A stretch of 64,000 bases of DNA from Clostridia bacterium (GCA_024692685.1 JAILMJ010000041.1:53513-117512), one strand, 5' to 3'; counted from the first letter of the stretch, positions 52,617 through 62,291 are shown. Translations and numbers: made by a program. The notes: generated by a model not told the origin, from the sequence alone.

Positions 52617-53231
52617 TTATTTGTTCTGCCTCTGCTGATTAAGCAAGAAATCCGTGTCATCGGGCCTGTCGGATTCCGTAATTTCTCTGCGAATTTTACA
52701 CGGAGAGCCAAACGCCAGACAGTTTGCGGGTATATCTTTGGTTACAACACTTCCTGCTCCTATAACAGTATTATCTCCTATTGATACTCCCGGGACAATA
52801 ACAGACCCTGCGCCTATCCATACGTTATTTCCGATGTGAACATCTTTGTTGAACTGGAAACCCTTTGCCCTGAGTTCAGGCCATAGCGGATGACTTGCCG
52901 TTGCAACGGTTACATTCGGGCCGAACAGTACATTGTCGCCGATATAAATATTCCCGTCATCAACTAAAGTGAGGTTGAAATTCGCATAAACATTGTTTCC
53001 CATATAAACGTGTTTACCGCCCCAGTTAGCGTGAAAAGGCGGTTCAATGTAACAGTTTTCACCGACTTTGCCCAGCATCTTTTTCATTATCTCTTTTCTT
53101 TCGTCAAGGCGGCTCGGCGGGAGTGAGTTGAATTCATACAATAACTCCACATACCCGAACTGCTCGGAAAGAATCTTTTCATCATTCGGGTCATAAATCT
53201 GACCGTCAATCATTCTTTTGCGGTTATCCAT
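52617..53231 (-). CDS. Sugar O-acetyltransferase (LacA/Maa type)
   Basis: A 204-residue hexapeptide-repeat acetyltransferase. N-terminal helix region (MIDGQIYDPNDEKILSEQ), then left-handed beta-helix repeats (IGDNVLFGPNVTV, IGNNVWIGAGSVIVPGVSIG) and the catalytic His in TASHPLWPE. It moves acetyl from acetyl-CoA to a hydroxyl of maltose, galactoside or another sugar, often to detoxify non-metabolisable sugars. Located 9 bp downstream of the propeller-barrel gene and probably co-transcribed with it. Confidence 0.92.
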   Translation of the reverse strand: MDNRKRMIDGQIYDPNDEKILSEQFGYVELLYEFNSLPPSRLDERKEIMKKMLGKVGENCYIEPPFHANWGGKHVYMGNNVYANFNLTLVDDGNIYIGDNVLFGPNVTVATASHPLWPELRAKGFQFNKDVHIGNNVWIGAGSVIVPGVSIGDNTVIGAGSVVTKDIPANCLAFGSPCKIRREITESDRPDDTDFLLNQQRQNK

Positions 53232-53240
53232 TGTACCGAA

Positions 53241-55346
53241 TCATTCCTTATCAATCAATTTGTAATATACTGCAATCCAATACGGAAGAAGAAAAATTGT
53301 TGGATCCTGAGCCGCGTTCCGGGCGGGACTGTCAAGCTGAAAAGCGCCCCCATCCGGCCTGGAAAGATTTCTCTCATCGTACGCAAGCGGATATTTTATC
53401 TGAGGTTTGTGGTTGTATTCGGCCTGTTCATTATCATAAATGATATCTTTGCGGTCGGAGTTCTTCATTGCGTATTGAATGAGGTCTAAGGGAATTTCCC
53501 TCAGTGACTGTATGCCCTCGGATAAATCTGTATCCCTGCCTGTAAATGCGGCATGTATAAAGCAAAACATAGGCTGACGTTCTATTCTTTCATATTGCCA
53601 ATGGTCTTCCATACCGCATAGAATATAAGACCGGATTGCGGCACTTTCTTCCAGTCTCAACAGGGCAAAAGATGCCAGGAAAGCGAGATTGTCGTCTATG
53701 TGACAGATGTGAGCGTCCTGAACCTTGTGCTGAATAATATTGAGAAGGTAGTGATGCTTTTTTATGAAAGTGTCATATAATTTTTGGTATTTGTCATTTC
53801 CGGAAACATGGAACGCAACTTTCAAAAACATCAGTAATTCAAGAGAGTTGACCCCTCTTTCAGCAAACCATCTGTCACTGTGATTGAGAAGTTCGGGATC
53901 CCAGCATGCCCAGGTTGTGGGCAGATTATCTCTGTCTATAAGTCTGTAATTATTTTCAATGATATGATCCATAATATTGCAGACAGCGGTTTTTATCTCT
54001 TCTTTTTCCTCCTTATCGGCACAAAGGTCATAATAAACGGAATAACCGGTAAAGTGACCTGTCATTTCATCACTGGATGTTTCGCCCTTCCATTCGCAAC
54101 TCCCGTCGGGAGAAAGAGCCCATTCACTGTCTCCGTTTCCGTATCCTTCGTCTCCCGGATATCTTACAGCTCTTGCCGTAAAGCCCTTTATGCCGGTAAT
54201 CTTTGTCAAAAACAGCATGGCTTTAACGCCTCTGCGCGCCTTTTCGAGGGCCTCTTTTTCGCCGGTTGAAGCATATCTGAGAGATTCGGCAGTAACATAA
54301 CAAGCGGTCCATAATCCGTCGTTGTCCGATATGATTACATTTCCGCTGTCGTAGGAATTGTTAATTATATTTCTTGCTGCCGTAAACCCTCTTCTGATAT
54401 GATACTTTTCTATTATTTTTTCAAACTCTGCCGCTTTTGATTTCAGTGTATCCTCAAATGAACTTATAACGGATATACCCTTATCTGTTGCGGCAACTAT
54501 AAGTGAGCCGTCTTTGCTTACGGCTATGTCATTAACTCTGTTATCCTGAACCCAGCGTTCGGCGGTCAGGTATTTGAGTTTCCCTTTTATCTGGCAAATA
54601 ACACCCGAATCGGTAGCAAAATATCTGTTTCCGATGTCATCGGTTGCAATCGCATAAACTCCGTTTTTAGGCAGAGACCTGATTTCGTCCGAAGTCATCC
54701 AGAATGATGAGTTATTATAAATTGCGCAGCCTTCGTCAAATCCGAGCCACAGATAACCGTTGCTGTCAAAGGTCATTGTGTTTATTCTTTTGTCAGGCAT
54801 CGGGGAATGCTTTGACGAAATGTTTTTCCATTCCATTCTTTTGCCGTGGACAACGCTCAGGTTTGTCTGCGTTGCGGCGTAAATATTATCTCCGGAAACG
54901 GCAAGGCATAGACCTTTTCCCCCTTCCAGTTCTCTTTTGAGAATGATACGGTCAAAGGTTTTGTCGGTACACAATATATAACTTTCTGTCAGTATCCAGA
55001 GACGGTTGTTATCTTCTCTGACATTCACAATCTTATCCTCAAGATCATTCGATTTTGTAACAACTCCGCCGGAGATGAAATACAGAATGTTTTCCTGAGC
55101 AACAATATATGTGTTATCGCTGCGGATACATATATCGCCAATGTTTCCTTTAAGTTTTTTCGGCAGAATTCTCTCTGCGGAGCCGTCTTTGATTCTGAAC
55201 AATCCATTTTCCGTTCCGGCAAGAATACTGCCATCGGTATCAAAGCATACTTTCCTGACTTTTTCGCACGAAAGTCCGGTATTCGCATTGATATATTTTC
55301 TGCGAAACTGAGTGAATGAACCAGATTTATAAATTCCGTTATTCAT
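53241..55346 (-). CDS. Beta-propeller plus alpha/alpha-barrel protein of unknown function
   Basis: ATG 55346 (MNNGIYKSGSFTQF) lies 5 nt after GAGGGG; 701 residues. Residues 1-300 are repeated propeller strands resembling two-component-regulator propellers (DTDGSILAGTENGLFRI, DSNGYLWLGFDEGCAIY, DIGNRYFATDSGVICQI). Residues about 310-700 are helical with conserved aromatic/acidic spots (SDNDGLWTACYVTAESLRY, PTTWACWDPELLNH), suggestive of an (alpha/alpha) toroid as in glycosidases or epimerases. No signal peptide or kinase domain. The combination is unusual; a sugar-active enzyme is likely from the neighbours but unproven. Confidence 0.65.
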   Translation of the reverse strand: MNNGIYKSGSFTQFRRKYINANTGLSCEKVRKVCFDTDGSILAGTENGLFRIKDGSAERILPKKLKGNIGDICIRSDNTYIVAQENILYFISGGVVTKSNDLEDKIVNVREDNNRLWILTESYILCTDKTFDRIILKRELEGGKGLCLAVSGDNIYAATQTNLSVVHGKRMEWKNISSKHSPMPDKRINTMTFDSNGYLWLGFDEGCAIYNNSSFWMTSDEIRSLPKNGVYAIATDDIGNRYFATDSGVICQIKGKLKYLTAERWVQDNRVNDIAVSKDGSLIVAATDKGISVISSFEDTLKSKAAEFEKIIEKYHIRRGFTAARNIINNSYDSGNVIISDNDGLWTACYVTAESLRYASTGEKEALEKARRGVKAMLFLTKITGIKGFTARAVRYPGDEGYGNGDSEWALSPDGSCEWKGETSSDEMTGHFTGYSVYYDLCADKEEKEEIKTAVCNIMDHIIENNYRLIDRDNLPTTWACWDPELLNHSDRWFAERGVNSLELLMFLKVAFHVSGNDKYQKLYDTFIKKHHYLLNIIQHKVQDAHICHIDDNLAFLASFALLRLEESAAIRSYILCGMEDHWQYERIERQPMFCFIHAAFTGRDTDLSEGIQSLREIPLDLIQYAMKNSDRKDIIYDNEQAEYNHKPQIKYPLAYDERNLSRPDGGAFQLDSPARNAAQDPTIFLLPYWIAVYYKLIDKE

Positions 55347-55411
55347 AAAGCCCCTCATTTCTGTTTTATTTGTTGGTCTGTTGACAGGTCGGTTTCAGGG
55401 AATAAATATGG

Positions 55412-55440
55412 TTTACTTTTTCTCCTTTGTGTAGTAAAAT
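55412..55440 (+). promoter_or_regulatory. Promoter of the methyltransferase-hslO pair
   Basis: TTTACT, 17 bp, TAAAAT, about 30 bp before the GTG start. Confidence 0.5.
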
Positions 55441-55470
55441 AACCGTTAGTAGATTGAAGGTGGTATTTCT

Positions 55471-56208
55471 GTGAGTTATGATTTATTCAGCTGCTATTAC
55501 GATTTGCTTATCGATGATGAAGACAGCGAAAAGAGAAACAAATTCTATGCGGAGTTATTAAATAAAAATGGAGCGGACAGCGGAATTCTTCTTGACCTCG
55601 GATGCGGTACGGGAACCATGAGCATATATATGGCATCAATAGGCTACGACGTAATCGGGGTTGATGCCAGCACAGGTATGCTGATAAAAGCAAGGGAAAA
55701 AATCGATGATTCCGGCAAAAGCATTCTGCTCCTTAATCAGGATATGACCGCCCTTGATCTTTACGGTACGATTGACTGTGCGGTATGCGCCCTGGATTGC
55801 TTAAATCATTTACCGGATAAAGATGCGGTAAGCCAAGCCCTGTCGGGAGTTTCGCTGTTTATGAATTCCGGAGGAATCTTTGTCTTTGATGTCAACACTG
55901 TATATAAGCACAGAGAAATCCTTGCCGATAACGCTTTTATATATGATACCGATGAAGTCTTCTGTGTCTGGCAGAATTTTCTGAATGCAGACAATTCCGT
56001 TGATATTTCACTGGATTTCTTTGAAAAAACAGGGGAGTTGTATTCCCGGGAAACGGAGTTTTTCACCGAAAGAGCATACAGTATATGTGAGCTTGAAGAT
56101 ATTGTCGATAAAGCAGGATTTGATGTACTGAGTATTAATGATGATTTATCATATGACGGATTAAAAGAAAACAGTGAAAGGGCTGTATTTACGGTTAAAA
56201 AGAGGTAG
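55471..56208 (+). CDS. Class I SAM-dependent methyltransferase
   Basis: A 245-residue protein with a GTG start behind GAAGGTGG. The SAM site is LLDLGCGTGTMSIYMA (about residue 40) with GVDASTGML and LNQDMTALDL following. The fold is a single Rossmann domain with a small lid (SLDFFEKTGELYSRETEFF). Substrate unknown; clostridial relatives sit next to hslO as here (3-bp gap), which hints at a housekeeping role. Confidence 0.9.
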   Translation: MSYDLFSCYYDLLIDDEDSEKRNKFYAELLNKNGADSGILLDLGCGTGTMSIYMASIGYDVIGVDASTGMLIKAREKIDDSGKSILLLNQDMTALDLYGTIDCAVCALDCLNHLPDKDAVSQALSGVSLFMNSGGIFVFDVNTVYKHREILADNAFIYDTDEVFCVWQNFLNADNSVDISLDFFEKTGELYSRETEFFTERAYSICELEDIVDKAGFDVLSINDDLSYDGLKENSERAVFTVKKR

Positions 56209-56211
56209 AAA

Positions 56212-57081
56212 ATGGGAAAAGCAGTAAGAATGATTTCAAGTGACGGCACTTTGACCGTTATAGCAATAGACTCATCGGATATCGTAGCGGTTATGCACGA
56301 CATTCATAAAACTTCCAAGGTTGCTTCCGCTGCCCTCGGCAGGCTTCTTACGGCGGCATCAATGATGGGGGCTGTTCTTAAAGGAAAGGACGACAGTATA
56401 ACCCTGATAATGGACGGGGCCGGGCCGGCCGGTACAGTGGTTGCCGTTTCAGACAGCCGGGGAAATGTCAGAGGATATATAGGCAATCCTGATGTTGAGC
56501 TTCCTTTAAACAACAAGGGTAAACTTGATGTTTCGGGGGCTATAGGTAAAGACGGAACGCTCAAAGTTCTTAAAGATTTAGGCCTTAAAGAGCCTTACAG
56601 AGGGCTTGTTCCGATAGTATCGGGTGAAGTTGCCGAAGACATCACGAGCTATTTTGCCGTAAGCGAACAGATCCCGACAGTATGTGCGCTCGGTGTTCTT
56701 GTTGCTCCTGATAAATCTGTGATTGTATCCGGCGGCTTTATTATTCAGCTTCTCCCGACTGCTCTTGATGATACAATAGACAGACTAGAGGAATGTATAA
56801 AAGATATTAAACCCATAACAACAATGCTGACTGACGGTCTTTCTCCGGAGGAAATCTGCAAAACGGTTCTCAAAAGCTTTGACCTTGAATTGCTTGATGA
56901 ATTCTATCCCGAATATCGTTGTAATTGCTCAAGAGACCGGGTGTCAAAGGCTCTGCTTACCCTCGGAAAAGAAGAACTGCTTAAAATGGCCGATGACCCC
57001 ATTACCGAGGTCAGTTGTCAGTTTTGTGATAAAAAATATTCTTTCACGCCGGAGGAAATAAGTGCTCTTGCAGAAAGGTGA
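56212..57081 (+). CDS. hslO: Redox-regulated chaperone Hsp33
   Basis: A 289-residue Hsp33. The substrate-binding domain (VRMISSDGTLTVIAID ... GKDDSITLIMDGAGPAGTV) is followed by the C-terminal zinc-binding redox switch with YRCNCSRDR and SCQFCDKKY (C-x-C and C-x2-C). Oxidation of these cysteines releases zinc and activates the holdase in the cytoplasm. In an anaerobe this is an oxygen- or hypochlorite-stress defence. Ends 6 bp from the convergent permease gene. Confidence 0.95.
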   Translation: MGKAVRMISSDGTLTVIAIDSSDIVAVMHDIHKTSKVASAALGRLLTAASMMGAVLKGKDDSITLIMDGAGPAGTVVAVSDSRGNVRGYIGNPDVELPLNNKGKLDVSGAIGKDGTLKVLKDLGLKEPYRGLVPIVSGEVAEDITSYFAVSEQIPTVCALGVLVAPDKSVIVSGGFIIQLLPTALDDTIDRLEECIKDIKPITTMLTDGLSPEEICKTVLKSFDLELLDEFYPEYRCNCSRDRVSKALLTLGKEELLKMADDPITEVSCQFCDKKYSFTPEEISALAER

Positions 57082-57087
57082 CCGATA

Positions 57088-57867
57088 TTATTTTAGAAAA
57101 ATAAAAGCATTGTAAAAATTCAATAAGGCTACTGCAGTGACAACAACCGTAAATACTGTTTTTATCGGTTTGTTACTGCATTTTTTATTAAGTGTCGCTC
57201 CTATGATTCCGCCGGACACCGCCGATATAACAGCAACGGCAATAACCGAGGTTTTGACAGCGGGAATGCTTGATGTGACAAATAAGGTTATAAGTTTTGA
57301 TAATTGGCTGAAGAAAACAATACCTATGCTGTAAACGGTTGAAGATTTTATATCAAGGCCTGAGAGAAACATGAGAAATGCAACGTTTATCGGGCCTCCG
57401 CCGACGCCCAGAAATGAGGCCAGGGCGCCAAGGAAAAGACCGGAGAGAAACAAACATACAGGATTCTTTGTGTTTAACGAAGGCGGATTTTTGAGATTTA
57501 TATAAATGACAGCGAGCACGAGTACCGTGCCGAGTATTATTCCCTGTATGCTTTTCATGGAATTGTTACCGAATTTTTCAAGCAGAGTATTGAAAGCGTG
57601 GCTCCCGGGTACGCCGCCGATAAGTGAACCGCATGAAACAAGCAGTAAATATTTTAAATCATATTTTGTTTTTGCCGTTATCTGTTTCAGCGAAGAGCTT
57701 ATGCTCATCGCAAAAACTGCACAGCAGGAGATAAAATTAACCGTATCAATTGAATCAATATTTATTGCGTCAAGGGCCGGCTTTATTATGACTCCGCCTC
57801 CGAGGCCCACAAAAGCGCCGCAGAATGTAGCGATAAGTATAACCGCCGAATAAATTAATACATACAT
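57088..57867 (-). CDS. TauE/SafE-family (TSUP) permease
   Basis: A 259-residue membrane protein with about eight helices. ATFCGAFVGLGGGVIIKPAL and the repeat GALASFLGVGGGPINVAFLM are the paired half-repeat motifs of the TSUP family, which exports or imports sulfite, sulfoacetate or other organic anions. No sulfur gene adjoins it, so substrate is open. No strong ribosome site is visible before the ATG. Confidence 0.88.
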   Translation of the reverse strand: MYVLIYSAVILIATFCGAFVGLGGGVIIKPALDAINIDSIDTVNFISCCAVFAMSISSSLKQITAKTKYDLKYLLLVSCGSLIGGVPGSHAFNTLLEKFGNNSMKSIQGIILGTVLVLAVIYINLKNPPSLNTKNPVCLFLSGLFLGALASFLGVGGGPINVAFLMFLSGLDIKSSTVYSIGIVFFSQLSKLITLFVTSSIPAVKTSVIAVAVISAVSGGIIGATLNKKCSNKPIKTVFTVVVTAVALLNFYNAFIFLK

Positions 57868-57912
57868 ACTTTAACCGGTCTTTCTGTTTTCTGATAATGC
57901 ATTTCATCTTAA

Positions 57913-57939
57913 AAGACCGACCGTTGAGCGGTCGGTCTT
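57913..57939 (-). terminator. Terminator of the GPH symporter gene
   Basis: An 11-bp perfect stem AAGACCGACCG / CGGTCGGTCTT with loop TTGAG; T-rich tail on the minus strand. Confidence 0.8.
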
Positions 57940-57962
57940 AATTAATAGCTGTTCAGGTTGTA

Positions 57963-59489
57963 TTATTGCCCGGCTGCGTTTTCTTCATCGATTCTATCTG
58001 CGAAAGAATTTACTTCCTGAGCAATAGCCGCTCTTCTTTCATAAAGCTCGCGGTACATCCTGTCTCTCTTCTCACCGTTCAGATCATAGAAGAGTTTGGG
58101 GATAATACTTGCAATGCTGGTTATTACAGGCAGGAGGGTGCACATCCAGAACAGTGAGTACTCAGTCTGTTCACTCTGACCGCCGAAGCCGCCTCCCTGA
58201 TTATAACCTATTCTTGCAAGAATAAAAGCTTTGAGTGTTGAGCCGAGCGTGTTGACAAGTTTCTTGGCAAGGTCTTTTGCAACGCCGGTCATACCTTCGT
58301 TTCTGTAGCCGGTTTTCCATTCGCCGTAGTCGATGGCTTCGTTTCTCATCTCTTCGGGGATAACGCTTCTGATTCCCCAGAAGAACATCCAGATCGTTTC
58401 TCTGAGCATAAACGCGGGAATCATTGCGCTGAGTTTTTTGTAATTCTTATTAACTGAACCGACAAGGAAAACTCCCAGCATAAGTACATCGCTGATATGT
58501 GAGCCGGCAATCCACAGAGCTTTGGTAGAAAACTTTTGTCTTGCCCAGGGAACATAGGAATAGCTGATGGGGGAGACAATGGCGCCGGGAATTCCGACTA
58601 TTGTTGACATCGTGGCAAGACCGAGAACATTTATATAATAATAATTTGTGCCGGAGTTTATGCTGAATGCTCCGAGGAATTCGGACAACGTAATGAGAAG
58701 CAGCGGTTTATTGGTGAAAATGGATTTTATTCCGCTGATAATGCTCGGCTTGTCAACCGTTTGTGAAACCCTCTCTTTTGCAACAAATGCAAAGTAAAGC
58801 GCGAGCAGTCCGCTGACAATGCTTGTAAACATACCGGCGGAGACATAAAGTGTTCTCATCTTGATTTTGATTGTGCCGTGGCTTACGAGGTCAATGAAAA
58901 GACCCATAAGGATTTCCGGCGCTTTTTCAACAAAACCGGAGAGAAGATTAGCTTCTGTGATAAGTCTTGTCCTGTCAATTATATTCGGAGTAATAGTAGC
59001 GAGCATACCCGTTCTTGCAATGCTTGCAAGAGATGTGGCAAGGTTGGTTATCATTTGCAGTATGAGATAGAAAACCAGCTTTGAAACATCATAGAGTCCT
59101 TTGTCACCGAAGAAAACAGGCATTGCCCAGAAGAAGAGGCTGAGAAAAACTCCCGGTATGGCGTAAACGATAAGCCAGGGCTTGAATTTTCCCCAGCGCG
59201 TACGGGTGCGGTCTACAATGGCAGCAAGGAAAACATCGTTGATAATATCCCAGATACCTACGATGAATGTTACTACTGTCTGAAACCTAAGTCCGACTTT
59301 GATTATATCGGTAACAAAAATGTCGTTGTATTTGCTTATATTAAATGACTGGGCTATGTCATAAAGGATGTAAGCAACCGTTTCTTTTGAACCGACATAG
59401 CGCCTGTCTTTGTGGGCAGCGCTTGTGCCCGAAACAGGTGTTGAGGATTCTGATACGTTATCAACAGCTGTGGCGTTATTTGATTCCAT
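57963..59489 (-). CDS. GPH-family sugar:cation symporter
   Basis: A 508-residue 12-helix transporter with TVVTFIVGIWDIINDVFLA and RTRTRWGKFKPWLIVY, the GPH family signature area. The N-terminus is a Ser/Thr-rich hydrophilic tail of about 30 residues (SESSTPVSGTSAAHKD). It differs clearly from the other GPH symporter at 31951 and is not beside any hydrolase, so the substrate cannot be guessed. GGGAGA precedes the ATG. Monocistronic with its own promoter and terminator. Confidence 0.88.
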   Translation of the reverse strand: MESNNATAVDNVSESSTPVSGTSAAHKDRRYVGSKETVAYILYDIAQSFNISKYNDIFVTDIIKVGLRFQTVVTFIVGIWDIINDVFLAAIVDRTRTRWGKFKPWLIVYAIPGVFLSLFFWAMPVFFGDKGLYDVSKLVFYLILQMITNLATSLASIARTGMLATITPNIIDRTRLITEANLLSGFVEKAPEILMGLFIDLVSHGTIKIKMRTLYVSAGMFTSIVSGLLALYFAFVAKERVSQTVDKPSIISGIKSIFTNKPLLLITLSEFLGAFSINSGTNYYYINVLGLATMSTIVGIPGAIVSPISYSYVPWARQKFSTKALWIAGSHISDVLMLGVFLVGSVNKNYKKLSAMIPAFMLRETIWMFFWGIRSVIPEEMRNEAIDYGEWKTGYRNEGMTGVAKDLAKKLVNTLGSTLKAFILARIGYNQGGGFGGQSEQTEYSLFWMCTLLPVITSIASIIPKLFYDLNGEKRDRMYRELYERRAAIAQEVNSFADRIDEENAAGQ

Positions 59490-59520
59490 ACTGAATCTCC
59501 CTTTTTATCAAATTCATTTT

Positions 59521-59549
59521 ATTTTAACACATTATTAAATAATTTACAA
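59521..59549 (-). promoter_or_regulatory. Promoter of the second GPH symporter
   Basis: Minus strand TTGTAA, 17 bp, TAAAAT, about 30 bp before the start. Confidence 0.6.
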
Positions 59550-59670
59550 TGAATATAATTTTTTTGTCAACTTTCACAGAAAGCCCGACACTTTATTGTT
59601 GAAAAAGATATCATCAGAAATCTATGTGCGGAAATTGCCGTTTTGAACTTAAAATCGGTATCGTCATTTG

Positions 59671-59700
59671 TTGACATTTTGAATAATGTTATGATATAAT
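59671..59700 (+). promoter_or_regulatory. Promoter of the SPFH-zinc ribbon-TPM operon
   Basis: TTGACA, 18 bp, TATAAT, 32 bp before the start codon. Confidence 0.75.
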
Positions 59701-59732
59701 TTTTTTAATATAAAACTGAAAGGAGTTTTATT

Positions 59733-61064
59733 ATGGGTCTTATCAGAGCAGCTAAGGGCGCCGTTGGAGGAGTCCTTGCAGATCAATGGAAGGAATTTTT
59801 CTATTGTGAATCTATTCCCAAAGAAGTTCTTATCACAAAAGGTCAGAAACGTATCACAAGCCGCAGCTCAAATACCTCAGGTAATGATAATATTATCTCC
59901 AACGGTTCGGGTATTGCGGTTGCAGACGGCCAGTGCATGCTTATAGTTGACCAGGGTAAAATCGTTGAAGTCTGTGCGGAGCCCGGTGAATTTACCTATG
60001 ATACTTCCTCCGAACCCAGCATTTTTACCGGCGACCTTAAAAAGTCCATCGTTGATTCGTTTAAGACTCTCGGCAGAAGATTTACATACGGCGGAGACAC
60101 AGGCAAAGACCAGAGAATTTACTATGTAAATACAAAGGAATTGATAGATAATAAGTTCGGTACACCCAATCCTGTGCCTTTCCGTGTTGTTGATTCAAAA
60201 ATAGGCCTTGATATGGACGTATCCGTTCGCTGCAGCGGTGTTTATTCCTACAGAATAGTCGACCCCGTTCTCTTTTATGTCAATATCGGCGGTAATGTTG
60301 CCAGAGAGTATCGCCGCGATGAAATCGAGAATCAGCTTAAGACCGAGTTTATAAGCGCCCTTCAGCCTGCATTCGGTCGCCTCAGCGAACTTGAACTCAG
60401 ACCGAATCAGATTGTCAATCATAACACAGATCTTGAAAACGCAATGAATGATGTTCTTTCAGAAAAATGGGGAGAACTTCGCGGTCTTGAAGTTGTATCT
60501 GTGGCAATCGGTTCCGTCACTCTTCCCGAAGAAGATCAGGAACGCATCAAGAATGCCCAGTTTGCCGCTATCAATAAGGATATCAATATGGCTGCAGCAT
60601 ACAGAGCAACGGCAGAAGCTGAGGCAATGAGAGATGCCGCCAATAACGCTTCCGGTGCGATGACCGGCTTTATGGGCATGGGTTTTGCCCAGCAGGCGGG
60701 CGGTCAGGCTACATCCAATCTCTTTGCTCAGGCTGCTCAGCAGCAGGCACAGGCTCAGGCAAATCCCGCTCCCGCAGTTGCAGCTGTCGGCGGTGCTGTA
60801 GGCGGTTGGAAATGCAAATGCGGTGCGGTTGCAACCGGTAACTTCTGCCCTGAGTGCGGTTCTCCTAAACCTGCAGACGGCTGGAAATGCTCCTGCGGTG
60901 CGGTAAATAAGGGTAAATTCTGCTCTGAATGCGGCGCCAAGAAACCCGCTGACGCTCCTCTTTATAAATGCGACAAGTGCGGTTGGGAGCCCGAGGATCC
61001 TCATAATCCTCCTAAGTTCTGCCCTGAGTGCGGAGATCCATTTGATGATAAAGACGCCAACTGA
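59733..61064 (+). CDS. SPFH-domain protein with C-terminal zinc ribbons (YdjI-like)
   Basis: A 443-residue protein. N-terminal WKEFFYCESIPKEVLITKG and the SPFH core (about 40-290: IVDQGKIVEVCAEPGEF, LPEEDQERIKNAQFAA) match the virion-core/YdjI type. An Ala/Gln linker (AQAAQQQAQAQANPAPAVAA) leads to three zinc ribbons: CKCGAVATGNFCPECG, CSCGAVNKGKFCSECG and CDKCGWEPE...CPECG. In B. subtilis YdjI is an SPFH protein that anchors PspA to the membrane with YdjG and YdjH. Here the next two genes resemble YdjG and YdjH, but no PspA is present. AAAGGAG precedes the ATG. Confidence 0.9.
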   Translation: MGLIRAAKGAVGGVLADQWKEFFYCESIPKEVLITKGQKRITSRSSNTSGNDNIISNGSGIAVADGQCMLIVDQGKIVEVCAEPGEFTYDTSSEPSIFTGDLKKSIVDSFKTLGRRFTYGGDTGKDQRIYYVNTKELIDNKFGTPNPVPFRVVDSKIGLDMDVSVRCSGVYSYRIVDPVLFYVNIGGNVAREYRRDEIENQLKTEFISALQPAFGRLSELELRPNQIVNHNTDLENAMNDVLSEKWGELRGLEVVSVAIGSVTLPEEDQERIKNAQFAAINKDINMAAAYRATAEAEAMRDAANNASGAMTGFMGMGFAQQAGGQATSNLFAQAAQQQAQAQANPAPAVAAVGGAVGGWKCKCGAVATGNFCPECGSPKPADGWKCSCGAVNKGKFCSECGAKKPADAPLYKCDKCGWEPEDPHNPPKFCPECGDPFDDKDAN

Positions 61065-61112
61065 TTAACGGTATTCCGTTTCAGCAGGTATTCCGCGTCT
61101 TAAATAAATCAA

Positions 61113-61179
61113 CCGATCAAATCGGAGTGTGCTATTCCGTAACACCATTGGCTATGTGCACCGTTTTGATCGGCTTTTT
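61113..61179 (+). terminator. Large intra-operon hairpin with T-tract
   Basis: CCGATCAAA pairs with TTTGATCGG, extended inward by CGG/CCG and GTG/CAC, around a loop of about 25 nt, and CTTTTTATT follows. It looks like an attenuator or partial terminator that lowers expression of the two downstream genes relative to the SPFH gene. Confidence 0.6.
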
Positions 61180-61199
61180 ATTCAGAAGGTAGGTTTATT

Positions 61200-62279
61200 A
61201 TGTCTGAAATACACGAATACAAGTGCCCGAGTTGCGGAGGGGCAATAGAATTCAATGCCGATATCCAGAAGATGAAGTGCCCGTATTGCGAAACCGAATT
61301 TGATATGGATGCATTAAAGGCTTATGACGAAGCGCTGGACAGCAATAGTGAAAACATGGAGTGGGAAAAACCCCTATCTCAGTGGACGGAAGAAGAAACA
61401 GACGGGCTTCTCACTTATGTTTGCAATTCCTGCGGCGGTTCTATTATCGGGGATGAAAATATGGCGGCTTCTGCCTGCCCTTATTGCGGTAACCCGGTTA
61501 TAGTTATGGGCAATTTCAAAGGCGACCTCAAGCCTGAATATATTATTCCGTTTAAAGTCAATAAAGAATCCGCTAAAAATGCTCTGATGAAGCATTACAA
61601 CGGTAAACGTCTGTTGCCGAAGTCTTTCCGAGATCAGAACCATATTGATAAAATATCCGGTGTATATGTTCCTTTCTGGCTTTTTGATGCTACAGTTGAC
61701 ACCGATTTTAATTACAAGGCTACCAAGGAAAAGAAGTGGGAAGACAGCAAAAACAGTTACACGGAAACCTCTTATTACAGTGTTACAAGAGGCGGCACAC
61801 TCGATTTTAAAGATGTTCCCGTTGACGGATCGTCAAAGTTCGATGATACACTGATGGAGTCCATTGAGCCGTTCGATTTTTCCGATGCTGTTGAATTTCA
61901 GACAGCCTATCTCGCCGGCTATCTTGCGGACAGGTATGACGTTGATTCAGAGGAAACCTTTCAGCGTGCCAATGAAAGAATAAAAAATACCGCACAAGAA
62001 GCGTTTATGAATACGGTTCAGGGCTACGAATCTGTCACTCAGGAAGGCGGCAGAATTGACCTTGCCGAGAGCAAGGCCAAATACACCCTTTTACCCGTAT
62101 GGCTCTTAAACACTTCATGGAACGGAAAAAACTATACATTTGCAATGAACGGACAAACAGGAAAATTTGTAGGCGACCTGCCGGTTGATAAATCACTCGC
62201 ACGAAAATGGATGCTCGGCATTGCAGCCGCTTCCGGAGCAGGAGCGTTACTTCTTTCGCTGATTATTTCACTTCTTTAA
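61200..62279 (+). CDS. Zinc-ribbon protein with C-terminal membrane helix (YdjG-like)
   Basis: A 359-residue protein. Two zinc ribbons open it: YKCPSCGGAIEFNAD...CPYCETEF and VCNSCGGSII...CPYCGNPV. A beta-rich central domain follows with IIPFKVNKESAKNAL and YVPFWLFDATVDTDF, then one C-terminal membrane segment (WMLGIAAASGAGALLLSLII). This is the plan of B. subtilis YdjG, a membrane partner of YdjI. 12 bp upstream of the TPM gene with GGAGGCGGG between them. Confidence 0.85.
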   Translation: MSEIHEYKCPSCGGAIEFNADIQKMKCPYCETEFDMDALKAYDEALDSNSENMEWEKPLSQWTEEETDGLLTYVCNSCGGSIIGDENMAASACPYCGNPVIVMGNFKGDLKPEYIIPFKVNKESAKNALMKHYNGKRLLPKSFRDQNHIDKISGVYVPFWLFDATVDTDFNYKATKEKKWEDSKNSYTETSYYSVTRGGTLDFKDVPVDGSSKFDDTLMESIEPFDFSDAVEFQTAYLAGYLADRYDVDSEETFQRANERIKNTAQEAFMNTVQGYESVTQEGGRIDLAESKAKYTLLPVWLLNTSWNGKNYTFAMNGQTGKFVGDLPVDKSLARKWMLGIAAASGAGALLLSLIISLL

Positions 62280-62291
62280 GGAGGCGGGAAA

